NCBI RefSeq assembly: GCF_004348265.1
Contig: NZ_SMNT01000050.1
Span: 1 to 40,528 of the forward strand
Origin: Methylobacterium segetis
Lineage (GTDB): Bacteria > Pseudomonadota > Alphaproteobacteria > Rhizobiales > Beijerinckiaceae
Reading direction: 5' to 3'
DNA length: 40,528 bases
The notes beneath the pieces are model-generated. The model was not told the origin of the DNA and did no database searches. It worked only from the letters and a program-made list of their open reading frames with translations. The position numbers were made by a program, and so were the translations under genes. Of this stretch, positions 33,315 to 40,528 are shown piece by piece; positions within the stretch are counted from its first letter, which is position 1, and each line of letters opens with the position of its first letter.

Positions 33315-33344
33315 CTTGGGGTCCCGATCGTTGGGACGCGCAAG
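33315..33344 (+). promoter_or_regulatory. Hairpin just before the small membrane protein start
   Basis: Stem GTCCC / GGGAC (33321-33325 and 33333-33337), extended by CTTG / CAAG at the ends, closes 2 bases before the ATG at 33347. It could mask the ribosome site of that gene. Confidence 0.4.
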
Positions 33345-33346
33345 CC

Positions 33347-33559
33347 ATGCCCGATTTCGTCGCCGCGCTCACCGCCGCCACCGTCTTCTGCCTCGGCCTG
33401 ATCGCCCTCAACGCGCTGACGCGCCTCGCCCTCCACTGGCAGATGGCACCCCACGACCTCGCCGAGAACGGCTTCCTGCAACTCGGTGGGGCGCTCCTCC
33501 TCGCCCGCGCCGCCTATCGCCGGGTGCCGCTGCCCGCGCGCAGCCGCCTCGGGCGCTGA
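33347..33559 (+). CDS. Small single-span membrane protein (70 residues)
   Basis: A hypothetical protein. One transmembrane helix covers about residues 6-28 (ALTAATVFCLGLIALNAL), followed by a polar stretch LHWQMAPHDLAENG and a second weakly hydrophobic segment (FLQLGGALLLARAAY). The C-terminus is basic. No family is recognised. The start ATG 33347 places the helix at the N-terminus. A perfect hairpin stands between it and the convergent amidinotransferase gene. Confidence 0.55.
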   Translation: MPDFVAALTAATVFCLGLIALNALTRLALHWQMAPHDLAENGFLQLGGALLLARAAYRRVPLPARSRLGR

Positions 33560-33578
33560 AGGCCCCGACAACGGGAAA

Positions 33579-33602
33579 GGGCGCGCCGTCGCCGGCGCGC
33601 CC
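33579..33602 (-). terminator. Rho-independent terminator of the amidinotransferase gene
   Basis: Perfect 10-bp stem GGGCGCGCCG / CGGCGCGCCC with a 4-base loop. On the minus strand it is followed by TTTCCCGTT, a short T-tract, 26 bp after the amidinotransferase stop. It may also serve the convergent small gene. Confidence 0.75.
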
Positions 33603-33627
33603 CTGACCCGTCGCGGCTTGGCCGCGA

Positions 33628-34809
33628 TCAGAAGTAGGATTTCAGGGTCCCGCGGCGGCGCACGTCCAGCGTCGCGCAGTGGAAGGAGCCGCCGAACGGG
33701 CCGTAGGACAGGAACGGCGCCGGGATCGGGTCGAAGCCCCAATCCTTCAGGGCCTTGATCAGGGTCGGCTGGCTCGCGTCGACGACGATCTTCTTCTCGT
33801 CGATCGCCAGCACGTTGATCGAGGTCCAGGGCGAGCACATCGAGATCTTGCTCATGAAGCCCGCGACGGGGTCGGGGCGGGGAGCGATCAGCACGTCCCA
33901 CTTCTTCAGCACGGCCGGCAGGCGCTCGACATCGACGTAGTCCGGGTTCACCAGCACCTTGCCGGGCGCGAGCGGCATGAAGGACGAATCGATGTGCATC
34001 GGCTGCGGGCAGCGGCTCTCGATCTCGTGAATGCGGAAGCCCGGCCCGAGATGGCGGCGCAGCCACTCGATGCCCATCAGGTTCGTGACGTTGGAGCGCG
34101 TGACGAAAAGGTCACGCCCGCAGCGCACGAAGTCGGCGGCGTCGAAGACCGGCTCGAACTCGTTGACCGTGAACTGCATCGGCTCGCCGGCCTTCAGGTT
34201 CGGCACCCGGTAATCGTAATTGTAGAGATCGTCCGTGAGCTGGGGCCGCGGAGCCGAGGTCCAGCGGGCGCCGGCCCGGAAATACTCCTTGAAGAGCGAG
34301 CGGTAGGCGTCGCCCTCGAAGTAGCGCGAGCGCCAGCACATCGGGCTCTCGATGATCTCGTCGCCGATGACGAGGTAGGGGTCGCGCGGGCAGGCCACGC
34401 AGAAGCCGCGCGAGGACCAGCGCGGGGCCTTGAACTTGCGGGAGAAGTCGACCGCGTCCGGGCGGCGCACCTTCACGCCCTCTCCGGCCAGGATGCCGAT
34501 GAAGTTGTCGAGCTCGGCCTGAGCGAGCTTCTTCATGAATTTCGGGTACTTCCAGCCGCTCGCGAAGCGGTAGAAGGGCTGCGCGGCCCGCGGCAGGTTG
34601 AAGATGACCGTGAGGTGGTGGGTGGGGATCGTGGCGCCGTCGAGCGAGCCGACGATGACCTCCTCCAGCGGGTCCCACTCGTTCCAGGCCATCACCGGCG
34701 ACTGGGGCGAGGGCGCGCCCGGGCCACCCTGGTGCTGCCCGGCGAAGGCGCCGGCATGAGCGTCCTCGCGCACGGCCTCGCCGGCCGTGATGTGTGATTC
34801 GCGATCCAT
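33628..34809 (-). CDS. Glycine-amidinotransferase-family protein (candidate hopanoid guanidinylating enzyme)
   Basis: A 393-residue, full-length member of the arginine:amine amidinotransferase family (human AGAT, bacterial StrB). These enzymes move the amidino group of arginine to an amine through a cysteine intermediate. Matches to AGAT run along most of the length: WNEWDPLEEVIVG near 41-53, GVKVRRPDAVDFS, DEIIESPMCWRSRYFEG, TVNEFEPVFDAADFVRCGRD (with the catalytic Asp) and PMHIDSSF (catalytic His). The nucleophile is C378 in GGSFHCATLDVRRRG, 15 residues from the end. The first 36 residues are flexible. It is divergent from hpnL across 210 bp, next to the genes that make the amino-cyclitol ether of bacteriohopanetetrol. 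That context makes an aminocyclitol hopanoid the likely acceptor; glycine or another small amine is the alternative. Confidence 0.9.
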   Translation of the reverse strand: MDRESHITAGEAVREDAHAGAFAGQHQGGPGAPSPQSPVMAWNEWDPLEEVIVGSLDGATIPTHHLTVIFNLPRAAQPFYRFASGWKYPKFMKKLAQAELDNFIGILAGEGVKVRRPDAVDFSRKFKAPRWSSRGFCVACPRDPYLVIGDEIIESPMCWRSRYFEGDAYRSLFKEYFRAGARWTSAPRPQLTDDLYNYDYRVPNLKAGEPMQFTVNEFEPVFDAADFVRCGRDLFVTRSNVTNLMGIEWLRRHLGPGFRIHEIESRCPQPMHIDSSFMPLAPGKVLVNPDYVDVERLPAVLKKWDVLIAPRPDPVAGFMSKISMCSPWTSINVLAIDEKKIVVDASQPTLIKALKDWGFDPIPAPFLSYGPFGGSFHCATLDVRRRGTLKSYF

Positions 34810-35019
34810 TCGGTCAGTCCCCTTCGGCGTTCCGGCAGCTCTTCTGGGAGGGGCTTTTGCCCCTGTGCCGCTTTGGACCGCGGTGTGTCTCTGGGGTGAT
34901 AGACAACGCTGACCAAAGCTGCAACTTGCCCAGATGCTCCTCGCTTCCGGCGATTTTTTTCCGTCGGAATCACGGCGGGATTTCAGCATTTCAGCCTTCG
35001 ACGAACCCGAAAGAGGATC
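34810..35019. promoter_or_regulatory. Divergent promoter region, amidinotransferase / hpnL
   Basis: 210 bp between two divergent starts. It holds the inverted repeat AGGGGC-TTTT-GCCCCT (34849-34864), a run of seven T (about 34960), and a tandem 8-bp repeat ATTTCAGC x2 (34980-34995) just before hpnL. The hpnL ribosome site AAAGAGGATC ends at its ATG. It is more AT-rich than the flanks, as expected for promoters on both strands. Confidence 0.65.
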
Positions 35020-36132
35020 ATGAAGCGCCTGACGACCTTGGCCCTCATCGCTGGACTCTGCACGGTCGTCGGACTGTTCCTGTCCTCGGGTCTGGAGGAT
35101 GTGGCGGCCGCGGTGGTGAGCGCCGGCTGGGGTGCCCTGTTCGTCGTCGTCGCGCGCGGCGTTGCCGTCGCCTGGGCCGGCCTCGGCTGGTTCGCCATCT
35201 TCCCGAAGGCCGATCGGCCGGGTCTGGCCGCCTGCATCAACCTCCGCTTCGTGCGCGAGGGCATCAACACGCTGCTGCCCGTCGCCACCGTCGGCGGCGA
35301 CTTCGTGGGCGCCCGGCTCCTGACGAAGCGCGGCCTGACCGGGGGGCTTGCCGGCGCCAGCATGTTCGTCGACCTGATGACCCAGGCGCTCACCCAGCTC
35401 CTGTTCACGGTGGCCGGCCTCGGGATCCTCATCTGGCTCGCCGGCGACGGGCCGGTGGTCCGCACCGTGGCGGCGGGCCTCGCCGTGGCGGCGCCCGCCG
35501 TGGGCGCCTTCTACCTGATCCAGCGCCGCTCCGGTCACCGGGTGATCCAGGCGCTCGTCAGCCGTTTCGCCTCGGGCCGCGAGTGGCGGGCGCTCGGCGC
35601 CATCGACGTGCTCTACGACAACCTGCGCCGCCTCTACGGCCGGCCGGCCCGCATCCTCGCCGGCATCACGATCCACCTCATCGGTTGGCTGATCGGCACC
35701 CTCGAGGTCTATGTCTGCCTGCACTTCATGGGCTACCCGGTGAGCTTCGCCGAGGCCGTGGTCATCGAGAGCCTCGCGCAGGCCGTCCGCGGCGCGGCCT
35801 TCGCGGTGCCCGGCGCCCTCGGCGCCCAGGAGGGCGGGCTCATCGCCCTCTGCGCCATCTTCGGCATCCCGGCCGAGGCGGCCCTGGCCCTCTCCCTCGT
35901 CAAGCGCCTCGCCGACCTTCTCGTCGGCGTGCCGGGCCTCGTCGCGTGGCACGTGATGGAGGGCGGCAAGACCGAGGAGAGCGAGGATCGGGCGGCGGAG
36001 CTCGGGCGTCGCCTCGGCCCCGTCCTGCAGCCGGCGACCCTGGGGCCGCTGTACAGCTACGCCCCGCCGCGCGGCGCCTACGGCCCCTCCCTGAGCGAGG
36101 CCGAGCGGGGAGACCTGAAGAAGTGCGCCTGA
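35020..36132 (+). CDS. hpnL: Hopanoid-associated membrane protein HpnL
   Basis: A 370-residue polytopic inner-membrane protein of the lysylphosphatidylglycerol-synthase transmembrane-region type, the TIGR family named HpnL. About seven to eight helices are visible between residues 5 and 310. Family marks are RFVREGINTLLPVATVGGDFVGARLL near 76-101 and the late AFAVPGALGAQEGG near 263-276, then LALSLVKRLADLLVGVPGLVAW. Members occur almost only in hopanoid loci and are thought to help hopanoid flipping or trafficking; this is not proven. The stop overlaps the hpnM start by 10 bp. The tail after 320 is soluble and charged. Confidence 0.9.
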   Translation: MKRLTTLALIAGLCTVVGLFLSSGLEDVAAAVVSAGWGALFVVVARGVAVAWAGLGWFAIFPKADRPGLAACINLRFVREGINTLLPVATVGGDFVGARLLTKRGLTGGLAGASMFVDLMTQALTQLLFTVAGLGILIWLAGDGPVVRTVAAGLAVAAPAVGAFYLIQRRSGHRVIQALVSRFASGREWRALGAIDVLYDNLRRLYGRPARILAGITIHLIGWLIGTLEVYVCLHFMGYPVSFAEAVVIESLAQAVRGAAFAVPGALGAQEGGLIALCAIFGIPAEAALALSLVKRLADLLVGVPGLVAWHVMEGGKTEESEDRAAELGRRLGPVLQPATLGPLYSYAPPRGAYGPSLSEAERGDLKKCA

Positions 36133-36740
36133 TCCGCGAAGTCCTGGTCGCGCTCCTCTGCCTCGCCGCTATCGCCGCGCCGTCCCGGTCCGCGCAGGCG
36201 GCCGACGACGAGGCCGTGAAGACGGTGCAGGCCCTCTATGCCAGCTACGAGAGCGCGCTGAAGGACGGCTCGCGCGACGTGAAGGCCCGCGCCGAGGCGA
36301 TCTCGGGCCCGATGCGCGAGAGCTTCGACTTTCCCGCCATGGCGCGCGTCGCCGTCGGCCCGAAATGGAAGAGCCTGCCGGCCGACCAGCAGGCCTCGCT
36401 GACGGAAGCGTTCGTCCAGCACTTCATCGCGACTTACGCGACCCGCCTGTCGCAGGCGGCCGGCGGCACGTTCGAGGTGACGCCGAAGAGCGAGGCGCGC
36501 GCGGGCAACCGGGTGGTGCGCACGCGCGTGTCGAATGCCGCCGGCGAGGATTCCGACGTCGACTTCGTCGTGAATGCGGGCAACCGCATCCAGGACGTGC
36601 TTCTGAACGGCAATGTCAGCGAGGTCGCCGCCCAGCGCACGAGCTTCGCCGATCCGCTGAAGGCCGGCGGCGCAGACGCCCTGCAGAAATTCCTGCGCGA
36701 GCGCACCGAGAAGATGCTCGCCGCCAAACCAGCGCCTTGA
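36123..36740 (+). CDS. hpnM: Hopanoid-associated periplasmic MlaC/Ttg2D-like protein HpnM
   Basis: A 205-residue periplasmic protein. Residues 1-26 form a signal peptide (cut near SAQA-ADDEA). The rest is the MlaC (toluene tolerance Ttg2D) domain, which in E. coli carries phospholipid between membranes; HpnM is the hopanoid-locus version. Conserved blocks are FDFPAMARVAVGPKWKSL, QHFIATYATRLS and VNAGNRIQDVLLNGNVSEVAAQR. The start is GTG 36123, overlapping the hpnL stop by 10 bp, with GGGGAG about 9 bases upstream. It forms a translationally coupled pair with hpnL and probably hands hopanoid to the outer membrane. The usual RND partner HpnN is not in the window. Confidence 0.9.
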   Translation: MRLIREVLVALLCLAAIAAPSRSAQAADDEAVKTVQALYASYESALKDGSRDVKARAEAISGPMRESFDFPAMARVAVGPKWKSLPADQQASLTEAFVQHFIATYATRLSQAAGGTFEVTPKSEARAGNRVVRTRVSNAAGEDSDVDFVVNAGNRIQDVLLNGNVSEVAAQRTSFADPLKAGGADALQKFLRERTEKMLAAKPAP

Positions 36741-36825
36741 AAGAGGCCGACACCTCACGCCTCTGAGGTGGCGCCGGCCGGCGCGCCTCCAATCCCCCGA
36801 TCCCTGCCGCCCGAGCGATGCCCCC

Positions 36826-38010
36826 ATGGACCTGACCTGGCTCTCGCCGATCCTTCTCGTCCTCGCGCTCGCCGGTTGCGGCTACGGCCTCACCGCCGCC
36901 TTCCTCGCGGGCCGCTTCGCCGCGCGCCTCCCCGCCCGCCTCCCCGAGGGTGGGCCGCGCCCCTCCGTGACCGTGCTGAAGCCCCTCTGCGGGATGGAGC
37001 CGAACCTCTACGAGAACCTCGAGACCTTCTGCCGCCAGGCTTATTCCGGCCCGGTCCAGATCGTCTTCGGCGTCCAGAACGCGGCCGACCCGGCGATCGG
37101 CGTGGTGCGCCGCCTGCAAGGCACGCATCCGGGCCTGCGCCTCGACCTCGTGATCGACGCCCGCCAGCACGGCTCGAACCGCAAGGTCTCGAACCTCATC
37201 AACATGTCGGCGGCGATCGCCCACGACGTGATCGTGCTGGCCGACAGCGACATGGTCGTGCGGCCCGATTACCTGGAGCGCGTGGTGGCCGAATTGTCGG
37301 CGCCGGGCATCGGCGGCGTGACCTGCCTCTACCACGGCGTGCCCGCCCATCGCGGCATCCACGCCCACCTGTCGGGCCTCGCCATCGACGTGCAATTCCT
37401 GCCCAACGTGGTCATGGGCACCGCGCTCAAGCTCGCCAAGCCCTGCTTCGGCTCGACCATCGCCTTCCGCCGCACCTCGCTCGCCGCGATCGGCGGCTTC
37501 GAGGCGTTCCGCGACGATCTCGCCGACGATTACGCGATCGGCGAGGCCCTGCGCACCCATGTGGGCGAGGTGGCGATCCCGAACTTCACGATCGGGCATA
37601 CCTGCGTCGACACCGAGATGTCCGGCCTCTGGCGGCACGAGCTGCGCTGGAACCGCACGATCCGCAACGTCGACCCGGCCGGCTATGCCGGCTCCGTCGT
37701 CACGCACGCCTTCCCGCTCGCCCTGATCGGCGCGCTGCTGCCGGGGGCCGGCCACAACGCCCTCGTCGTGGCGGCACTGGCCCTGGCCTGCCGCATCCTG
37801 CTCTGCGTCCGCCTGGAGCGCGCCTTCGGCCTGGAGCCGCACGCCTACTGGCTGTTGCCGATTCGCGACATGCTCTCCTTCGCGAACTTCTCCTGGAGCT
37901 TCGTCTCGGGTGCGGTGACATGGAAAGGTCACGATTATCGCGTCGTTGCGGACGGAACGCTAATTCCGGAGGCGAGCCTCAGCCGCGATGCTGAAGCGAC
38001 CTCCGTCTGA
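36826..38010 (+). CDS. hpnI: Hopanoid glycosyltransferase HpnI
   Basis: Transfers N-acetylglucosamine to bacteriohopanetetrol, the first step of the composite side chain (role known from Burkholderia work). 394 residues, ceramide-glucosyltransferase-like (GT2/GT21). An N-terminal membrane helix (about 8-28) precedes the catalytic domain. The metal motif is DSD at 140-142 (LADSDMVV), the catalytic acidic stretch is DDLADDY at 230-236, and the product-binding motif is HELRW at 271-275, a variant of (Q/R)xxRW. C-terminal helices (about 293-345) anchor it. It is 85 bp after hpnM and 50 bp before hpnJ. Confidence 0.95.
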   Translation: MDLTWLSPILLVLALAGCGYGLTAAFLAGRFAARLPARLPEGGPRPSVTVLKPLCGMEPNLYENLETFCRQAYSGPVQIVFGVQNAADPAIGVVRRLQGTHPGLRLDLVIDARQHGSNRKVSNLINMSAAIAHDVIVLADSDMVVRPDYLERVVAELSAPGIGGVTCLYHGVPAHRGIHAHLSGLAIDVQFLPNVVMGTALKLAKPCFGSTIAFRRTSLAAIGGFEAFRDDLADDYAIGEALRTHVGEVAIPNFTIGHTCVDTEMSGLWRHELRWNRTIRNVDPAGYAGSVVTHAFPLALIGALLPGAGHNALVVAALALACRILLCVRLERAFGLEPHAYWLLPIRDMLSFANFSWSFVSGAVTWKGHDYRVVADGTLIPEASLSRDAEATSV

Positions 38011-38060
38011 TCTTCGCTTCGTCTGATTTCGTCTCGCTTTGCACTGAGGCCTTGAACCCC

Positions 38061-39494
38061 ATGCGCACGCTCTTCCTCCAGGCACCGACCTTCGACGGCT
38101 TCGACGGCGGCGCCGGCTCCCGCTACCAGGCCAAGCGCGAGATCAAGTCGTTCTGGTACCCGACCTGGCTCGCCCAGCCGGCGGCGCTCGTCGAGAACTC
38201 GAAGCTGATCGACGCCCCGCCGCACAAGACCAAGCTCGATGAGATCCGCGGCCAGGCCAAGGATTTCGACCTCGTGGTGCTCCACACCTCGGTGCCGTCC
38301 TTCAAGTCGGACGTGAAGACGATCGAGGCGCTGAAGGCCGAGAACCCGAACCTCAAGGCCGGCCTGATCGGCGCCAAGGTCGCCGTCGATGCCGCCGGCA
38401 GCCTCGCCCAGGCGCCCGCGGTCGATTTCGTGGCCCGCAACGAGTTCGACTTCACGATCAAGGACGTCGCCGACGGGATCGACATGTCCCAGATCAAGGG
38501 CCTGTCCTACCGGAACGGCTCGGGCGTCATCGTGCACAACGAAGACCGTCCGATCATGACGGACATGGACCAACTCCCCTTCGTCACGAGCGTCTACAAG
38601 CGCGACCTCGTGATGGAGAACTACTTCATCGGCTATCTGAAGCACCCCTACATCTCGTTCTATTCCGGCCGCGGCTGCAAGAGCCGCTGCACGTTCTGCC
38701 TGTGGCCGCAGACGGTGGGCGGCCACACCTATCGGACCCGCTCGGTCGGTCACGTGATCGAGGAGATCAAGTACTGCCTGAAGGCGTTCCCGCAGACGAA
38801 GGAGTTCTTCTTCGACGACGACACCTTCACCGACAACCTGCCCCGCGCCGAGGAAATCGCCCGCGAGCTCGGCAAGCTCGGCGTCACCTGGTCGTGCAAC
38901 GCCAAGGCGAACGTTCCGCGCGAGACCCTGAAGGTGCTGCGCGACAACGGCCTGCGCCTCCTGCTCGTTGGCTACGAGTCCGGCAACCAGCAGATCCTGC
39001 ACAACATCAAGAAGGGCATGCGCGTCGAGGTTGCCGAGAAGTTCACCAAGGATTGCCACGAACTCGGCATCGCCATCCACGGCACCTTCATCCTCGGCCT
39101 GCCGGGCGAGTCGAAGGAGACGATCCAGGAGACGATCAAGTTCGCCACCCGGATCAACCCGCACACGATCCAGGTCTCGCTGGCGGCTCCGTATCCCGGC
39201 ACCTTCCTCTACAAGCAGGCGGTCGAGAACGGCTGGCTCGACGTGGAGAACGCCGAGCTCGTCGACGAGAACGGCGTGCAGGTCGCGCCGCTGCACTACC
39301 CGCACCTGTCGCATACCGAGATCTTCAACTCGGTCGAGGATTTCTACAAGAAGTTCTACTTCCGCGCCCCGAAGATCGCCTCGATCGTCGGCGAGATGGT
39401 CCGCTCGCCCGACATGATGAAGCGGCGCCTGCGCGAGGGTGTCGAGTTCTGGCACTTCCTCAAGGAGCGTCAGTCGAGCGCCAAGGCCGCCTGA
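38061..39494 (+). CDS. hpnJ: Hopanoid radical SAM protein HpnJ
   Basis: Converts the glucosamine of the hopanoid into the cyclopentane amino-cyclitol ether by ring contraction. 477 residues. An N-terminal B12-binding-like domain (about 1-165) precedes a radical SAM domain with the iron-sulfur cysteines C206, C210 and C213 in GCKSRCTFC. The following FFFDDDTFTDN and GYESGNQQILHNIKKG blocks are typical of the B12-binding radical SAM group. The start is ATG 38061, supported by GAGG 11 bases upstream; a TTG at 38052 is too close to that site. A terminator-like hairpin separates it from hpnK. Confidence 0.95.
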   Translation: MRTLFLQAPTFDGFDGGAGSRYQAKREIKSFWYPTWLAQPAALVENSKLIDAPPHKTKLDEIRGQAKDFDLVVLHTSVPSFKSDVKTIEALKAENPNLKAGLIGAKVAVDAAGSLAQAPAVDFVARNEFDFTIKDVADGIDMSQIKGLSYRNGSGVIVHNEDRPIMTDMDQLPFVTSVYKRDLVMENYFIGYLKHPYISFYSGRGCKSRCTFCLWPQTVGGHTYRTRSVGHVIEEIKYCLKAFPQTKEFFFDDDTFTDNLPRAEEIARELGKLGVTWSCNAKANVPRETLKVLRDNGLRLLLVGYESGNQQILHNIKKGMRVEVAEKFTKDCHELGIAIHGTFILGLPGESKETIQETIKFATRINPHTIQVSLAAPYPGTFLYKQAVENGWLDVENAELVDENGVQVAPLHYPHLSHTEIFNSVEDFYKKFYFRAPKIASIVGEMVRSPDMMKRRLREGVEFWHFLKERQSSAKAA

Positions 39495-39522
39495 GCGGCA
39501 CGCGCACGGATCGATCGAGGAG

Positions 39523-39550
39523 CGGCCGGGCCTGAAGCCCGGCCGTTTCC
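39523..39550 (+). terminator. Terminator-like hairpin between hpnJ and hpnK
   Basis: Perfect 9-bp stem CGGCCGGGC / GCCCGGCCG with a 5-base loop, followed by TTTCCGTT. It lies 28 bp after the hpnJ stop and 24 bp before hpnK. It could reduce hpnK expression or leave hpnK under read-through control. Confidence 0.7.
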
Positions 39551-39574
39551 GTTGCGGGGACGAGGGGAGTGGCC

Positions 39575-40417
39575 GTGAAGCGGCTGGTGGTCACGGCCGA
39601 TGATTTCGGCCTGAGCGTCGAGGTCAACGAGGCCGTCGAGCAGGCCCACCGCGAGGGCATCCTCACGGCGGCGAGCCTGATGGTCTCCGCTCCGGGAGCC
39701 GCTGACGCGGTGGCGCGCGCGCGCCGCCTGCCCTCCCTGCGCGTGGGATTGCACCTCGTCCTCGTCGAGGCGTGGCCGACGCTTCCCCCGGGGGACCTGC
39801 CCGACCTCACCGGCCCCGACGGGCTGATGCGGCGCGACATGGAGCGTCTGGGCCTCGACCTCGCCGTGCGGGCGCCCGCCCGCCGCCAGCTCGGCGCCGA
39901 GATCCGCGCCCAGTTCGAGGCCTACCGGGCCACCGGGCTCCCGCTCGACCACGTCAACGCCCACAAGCATTTCCACGTCCATCCGCTGATCGCCGGGGCG
40001 GTGCTCGGGATCGGGCGCGATTACGGCATGCGGGCGCTTCGCGTCCCGCGGGAGCCTCGCGAGATCCTGCGCCAGGCCGAGCCCGGGTCTCGCCCGCGGC
40101 CCGCCCTCGACATCGCGCCCTGGGCGGCGCTCCTCTCCGTGCGCGCCAGGGCGGCGGGCCTTCTGATCCCGGACCGGACCCTCGGCCTCGCGTGGTCCGG
40201 CGCGATGACGCCTCGCCGCGTGGCGGGGCTGCTCGCCCACCTGCCGGACGGACTTACCGAGCTCTACACGCATCCCGCGACGGCGGCGGGCTTTCCCGGC
40301 GAGGCCCCGGGCTACGCCTACGCGGCGGAGCGGGACGCCCTGATCGCCCCCGAAGCGCGGGCCGCGCTCCAGCGGGTCGGGGCCGTCAGCGGCGGCTTCT
40401 CGGATTTCAGCCGCTGA
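39575..40417 (+). CDS. hpnK: Hopanoid deacetylase HpnK
   Basis: Removes the N-acetyl group from the hopanoid-bound N-acetylglucosamine, freeing the amine that later steps use. 280 residues of the YdjC/ChbG carbohydrate deacetylase family. The metal and catalytic residues are visible: TADDFGL with D9/D10, GLHL with H60, and the histidine cluster HVNAHKHFHVH (H130, H132, H134, H136). The start is taken as GTG 39575, because GAGGGGAG lies 5 bases upstream; the GTG at 39569 would sit on top of that site. It is the last hpn gene before the window ends, followed by a hairpin. Confidence 0.93.
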   Translation: MKRLVVTADDFGLSVEVNEAVEQAHREGILTAASLMVSAPGAADAVARARRLPSLRVGLHLVLVEAWPTLPPGDLPDLTGPDGLMRRDMERLGLDLAVRAPARRQLGAEIRAQFEAYRATGLPLDHVNAHKHFHVHPLIAGAVLGIGRDYGMRALRVPREPREILRQAEPGSRPRPALDIAPWAALLSVRARAAGLLIPDRTLGLAWSGAMTPRRVAGLLAHLPDGLTELYTHPATAAGFPGEAPGYAYAAERDALIAPEARAALQRVGAVSGGFSDFSR

Positions 40418-40419
40418 AC

Positions 40420-40438
40420 CCTGCCGGCGCCCGGCAGG
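40420..40438. terminator. Hairpin after hpnK
   Basis: Perfect 8-bp stem CCTGCCGG / CCGGCAGG with a CGC loop, 2 bases after the hpnK stop. No strong T-run follows. It probably ends the hopanoid transcript. The remaining 90 bp to the window end show no gene. Confidence 0.6.
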
Positions 40439-40528
40439 TCTGAGGCGCGCGCGGCGGCACGAGCGCTGAGCTTCGCAAACGGTCCCGTCCGGATCGACGA
40501 GACCGGGGTGGGGCTCCCGTCCGGCGGC

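Noticed and set aside
38004..38040. Imperfect direct repeat CGTCTGAT in the hpnI-hpnJ gap
   Set aside because: Only 8 bases are shared and one copy includes the hpnI stop; likely chance.

Overview
The window comes from a high-GC alphaproteobacterium, most likely Methylobacterium or a close relative. The reasons are the GC-rich codon use, the hopanoid side-chain genes hpnL-M-I-J-K, a propionyl-CoA carboxylase alpha subunit, two direct-repeat LexA boxes of the alphaproteobacterial type, and an alphaproteobacterial-style RibB with a decayed RibA domain. The genus is an inference. No rRNA, tRNA, insertion sequence, prophage or CRISPR array was seen. This is chromosomal core sequence with a few accessory genes.

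Layout. 1-7000: end of prfB, an M23 envelope peptidase, the peroxiredoxin bcp, a giant AsmA/YhdP-like inter-membrane protein and tyrS. 7000-12100: anmK, a stand-alone McrB N-terminal-type DNA-binding domain, an EamA permease, aroC and ribB. 12100-16800: a lower-GC methyltransferase, a SnoaL-like protein, a histone-deacetylase-family amidohydrolase, an unknown 144-residue protein and a membrane diguanylate cyclase. 16900-24000: pccA, a gamma-glutamylcyclotransferase-like protein, acylphosphatase, DUF599 and DUF3253 proteins, YdcF-like, RraA-like, a glutathione transferase and aquaporin Z. 24280-27200: the EF-P module, with epmB and epmA divergent from efp. 27200-33600: a DUF1624 acyltransferase-like membrane protein, a double cold-shock protein, a DUF192 protein, a probable SOS-regulated unknown gene, a receiver-only response regulator, a NepR-like small protein, a hydrolase-like protein without its nucleophile, a glutathione transferase and a small membrane protein. 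33600-40420: a glycine-amidinotransferase-like gene divergent from hpnL-hpnM-hpnI-hpnJ-hpnK.

The most interesting signal is this last block. HpnI adds N-acetylglucosamine to bacteriohopanetetrol, HpnK deacetylates it, and HpnJ converts the glucosamine to an amino-cyclitol ether. A full-length arginine:amine amidinotransferase of the family that also acts on aminocyclitols in streptomycin biosynthesis (StrB) sits 210 bp away on the other strand. Methylobacterium is reported (from memory) to make a guanidine-substituted bacteriohopanetetrol cyclitol ether. This gene is therefore a strong candidate for the missing guanidinylation step. HpnL and HpnM look like membrane and periplasmic partners for hopanoid trafficking.

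Second is a small unknown gene at 29846 preceded by two perfect GTTC-N7-GTTC-type LexA boxes, a likely uncharacterised SOS gene. Several proteins keep a fold but have lost catalytic residues (the alpha/beta hydrolase at 31420, the RraA-like protein at 21777, the RibA half of ribB).
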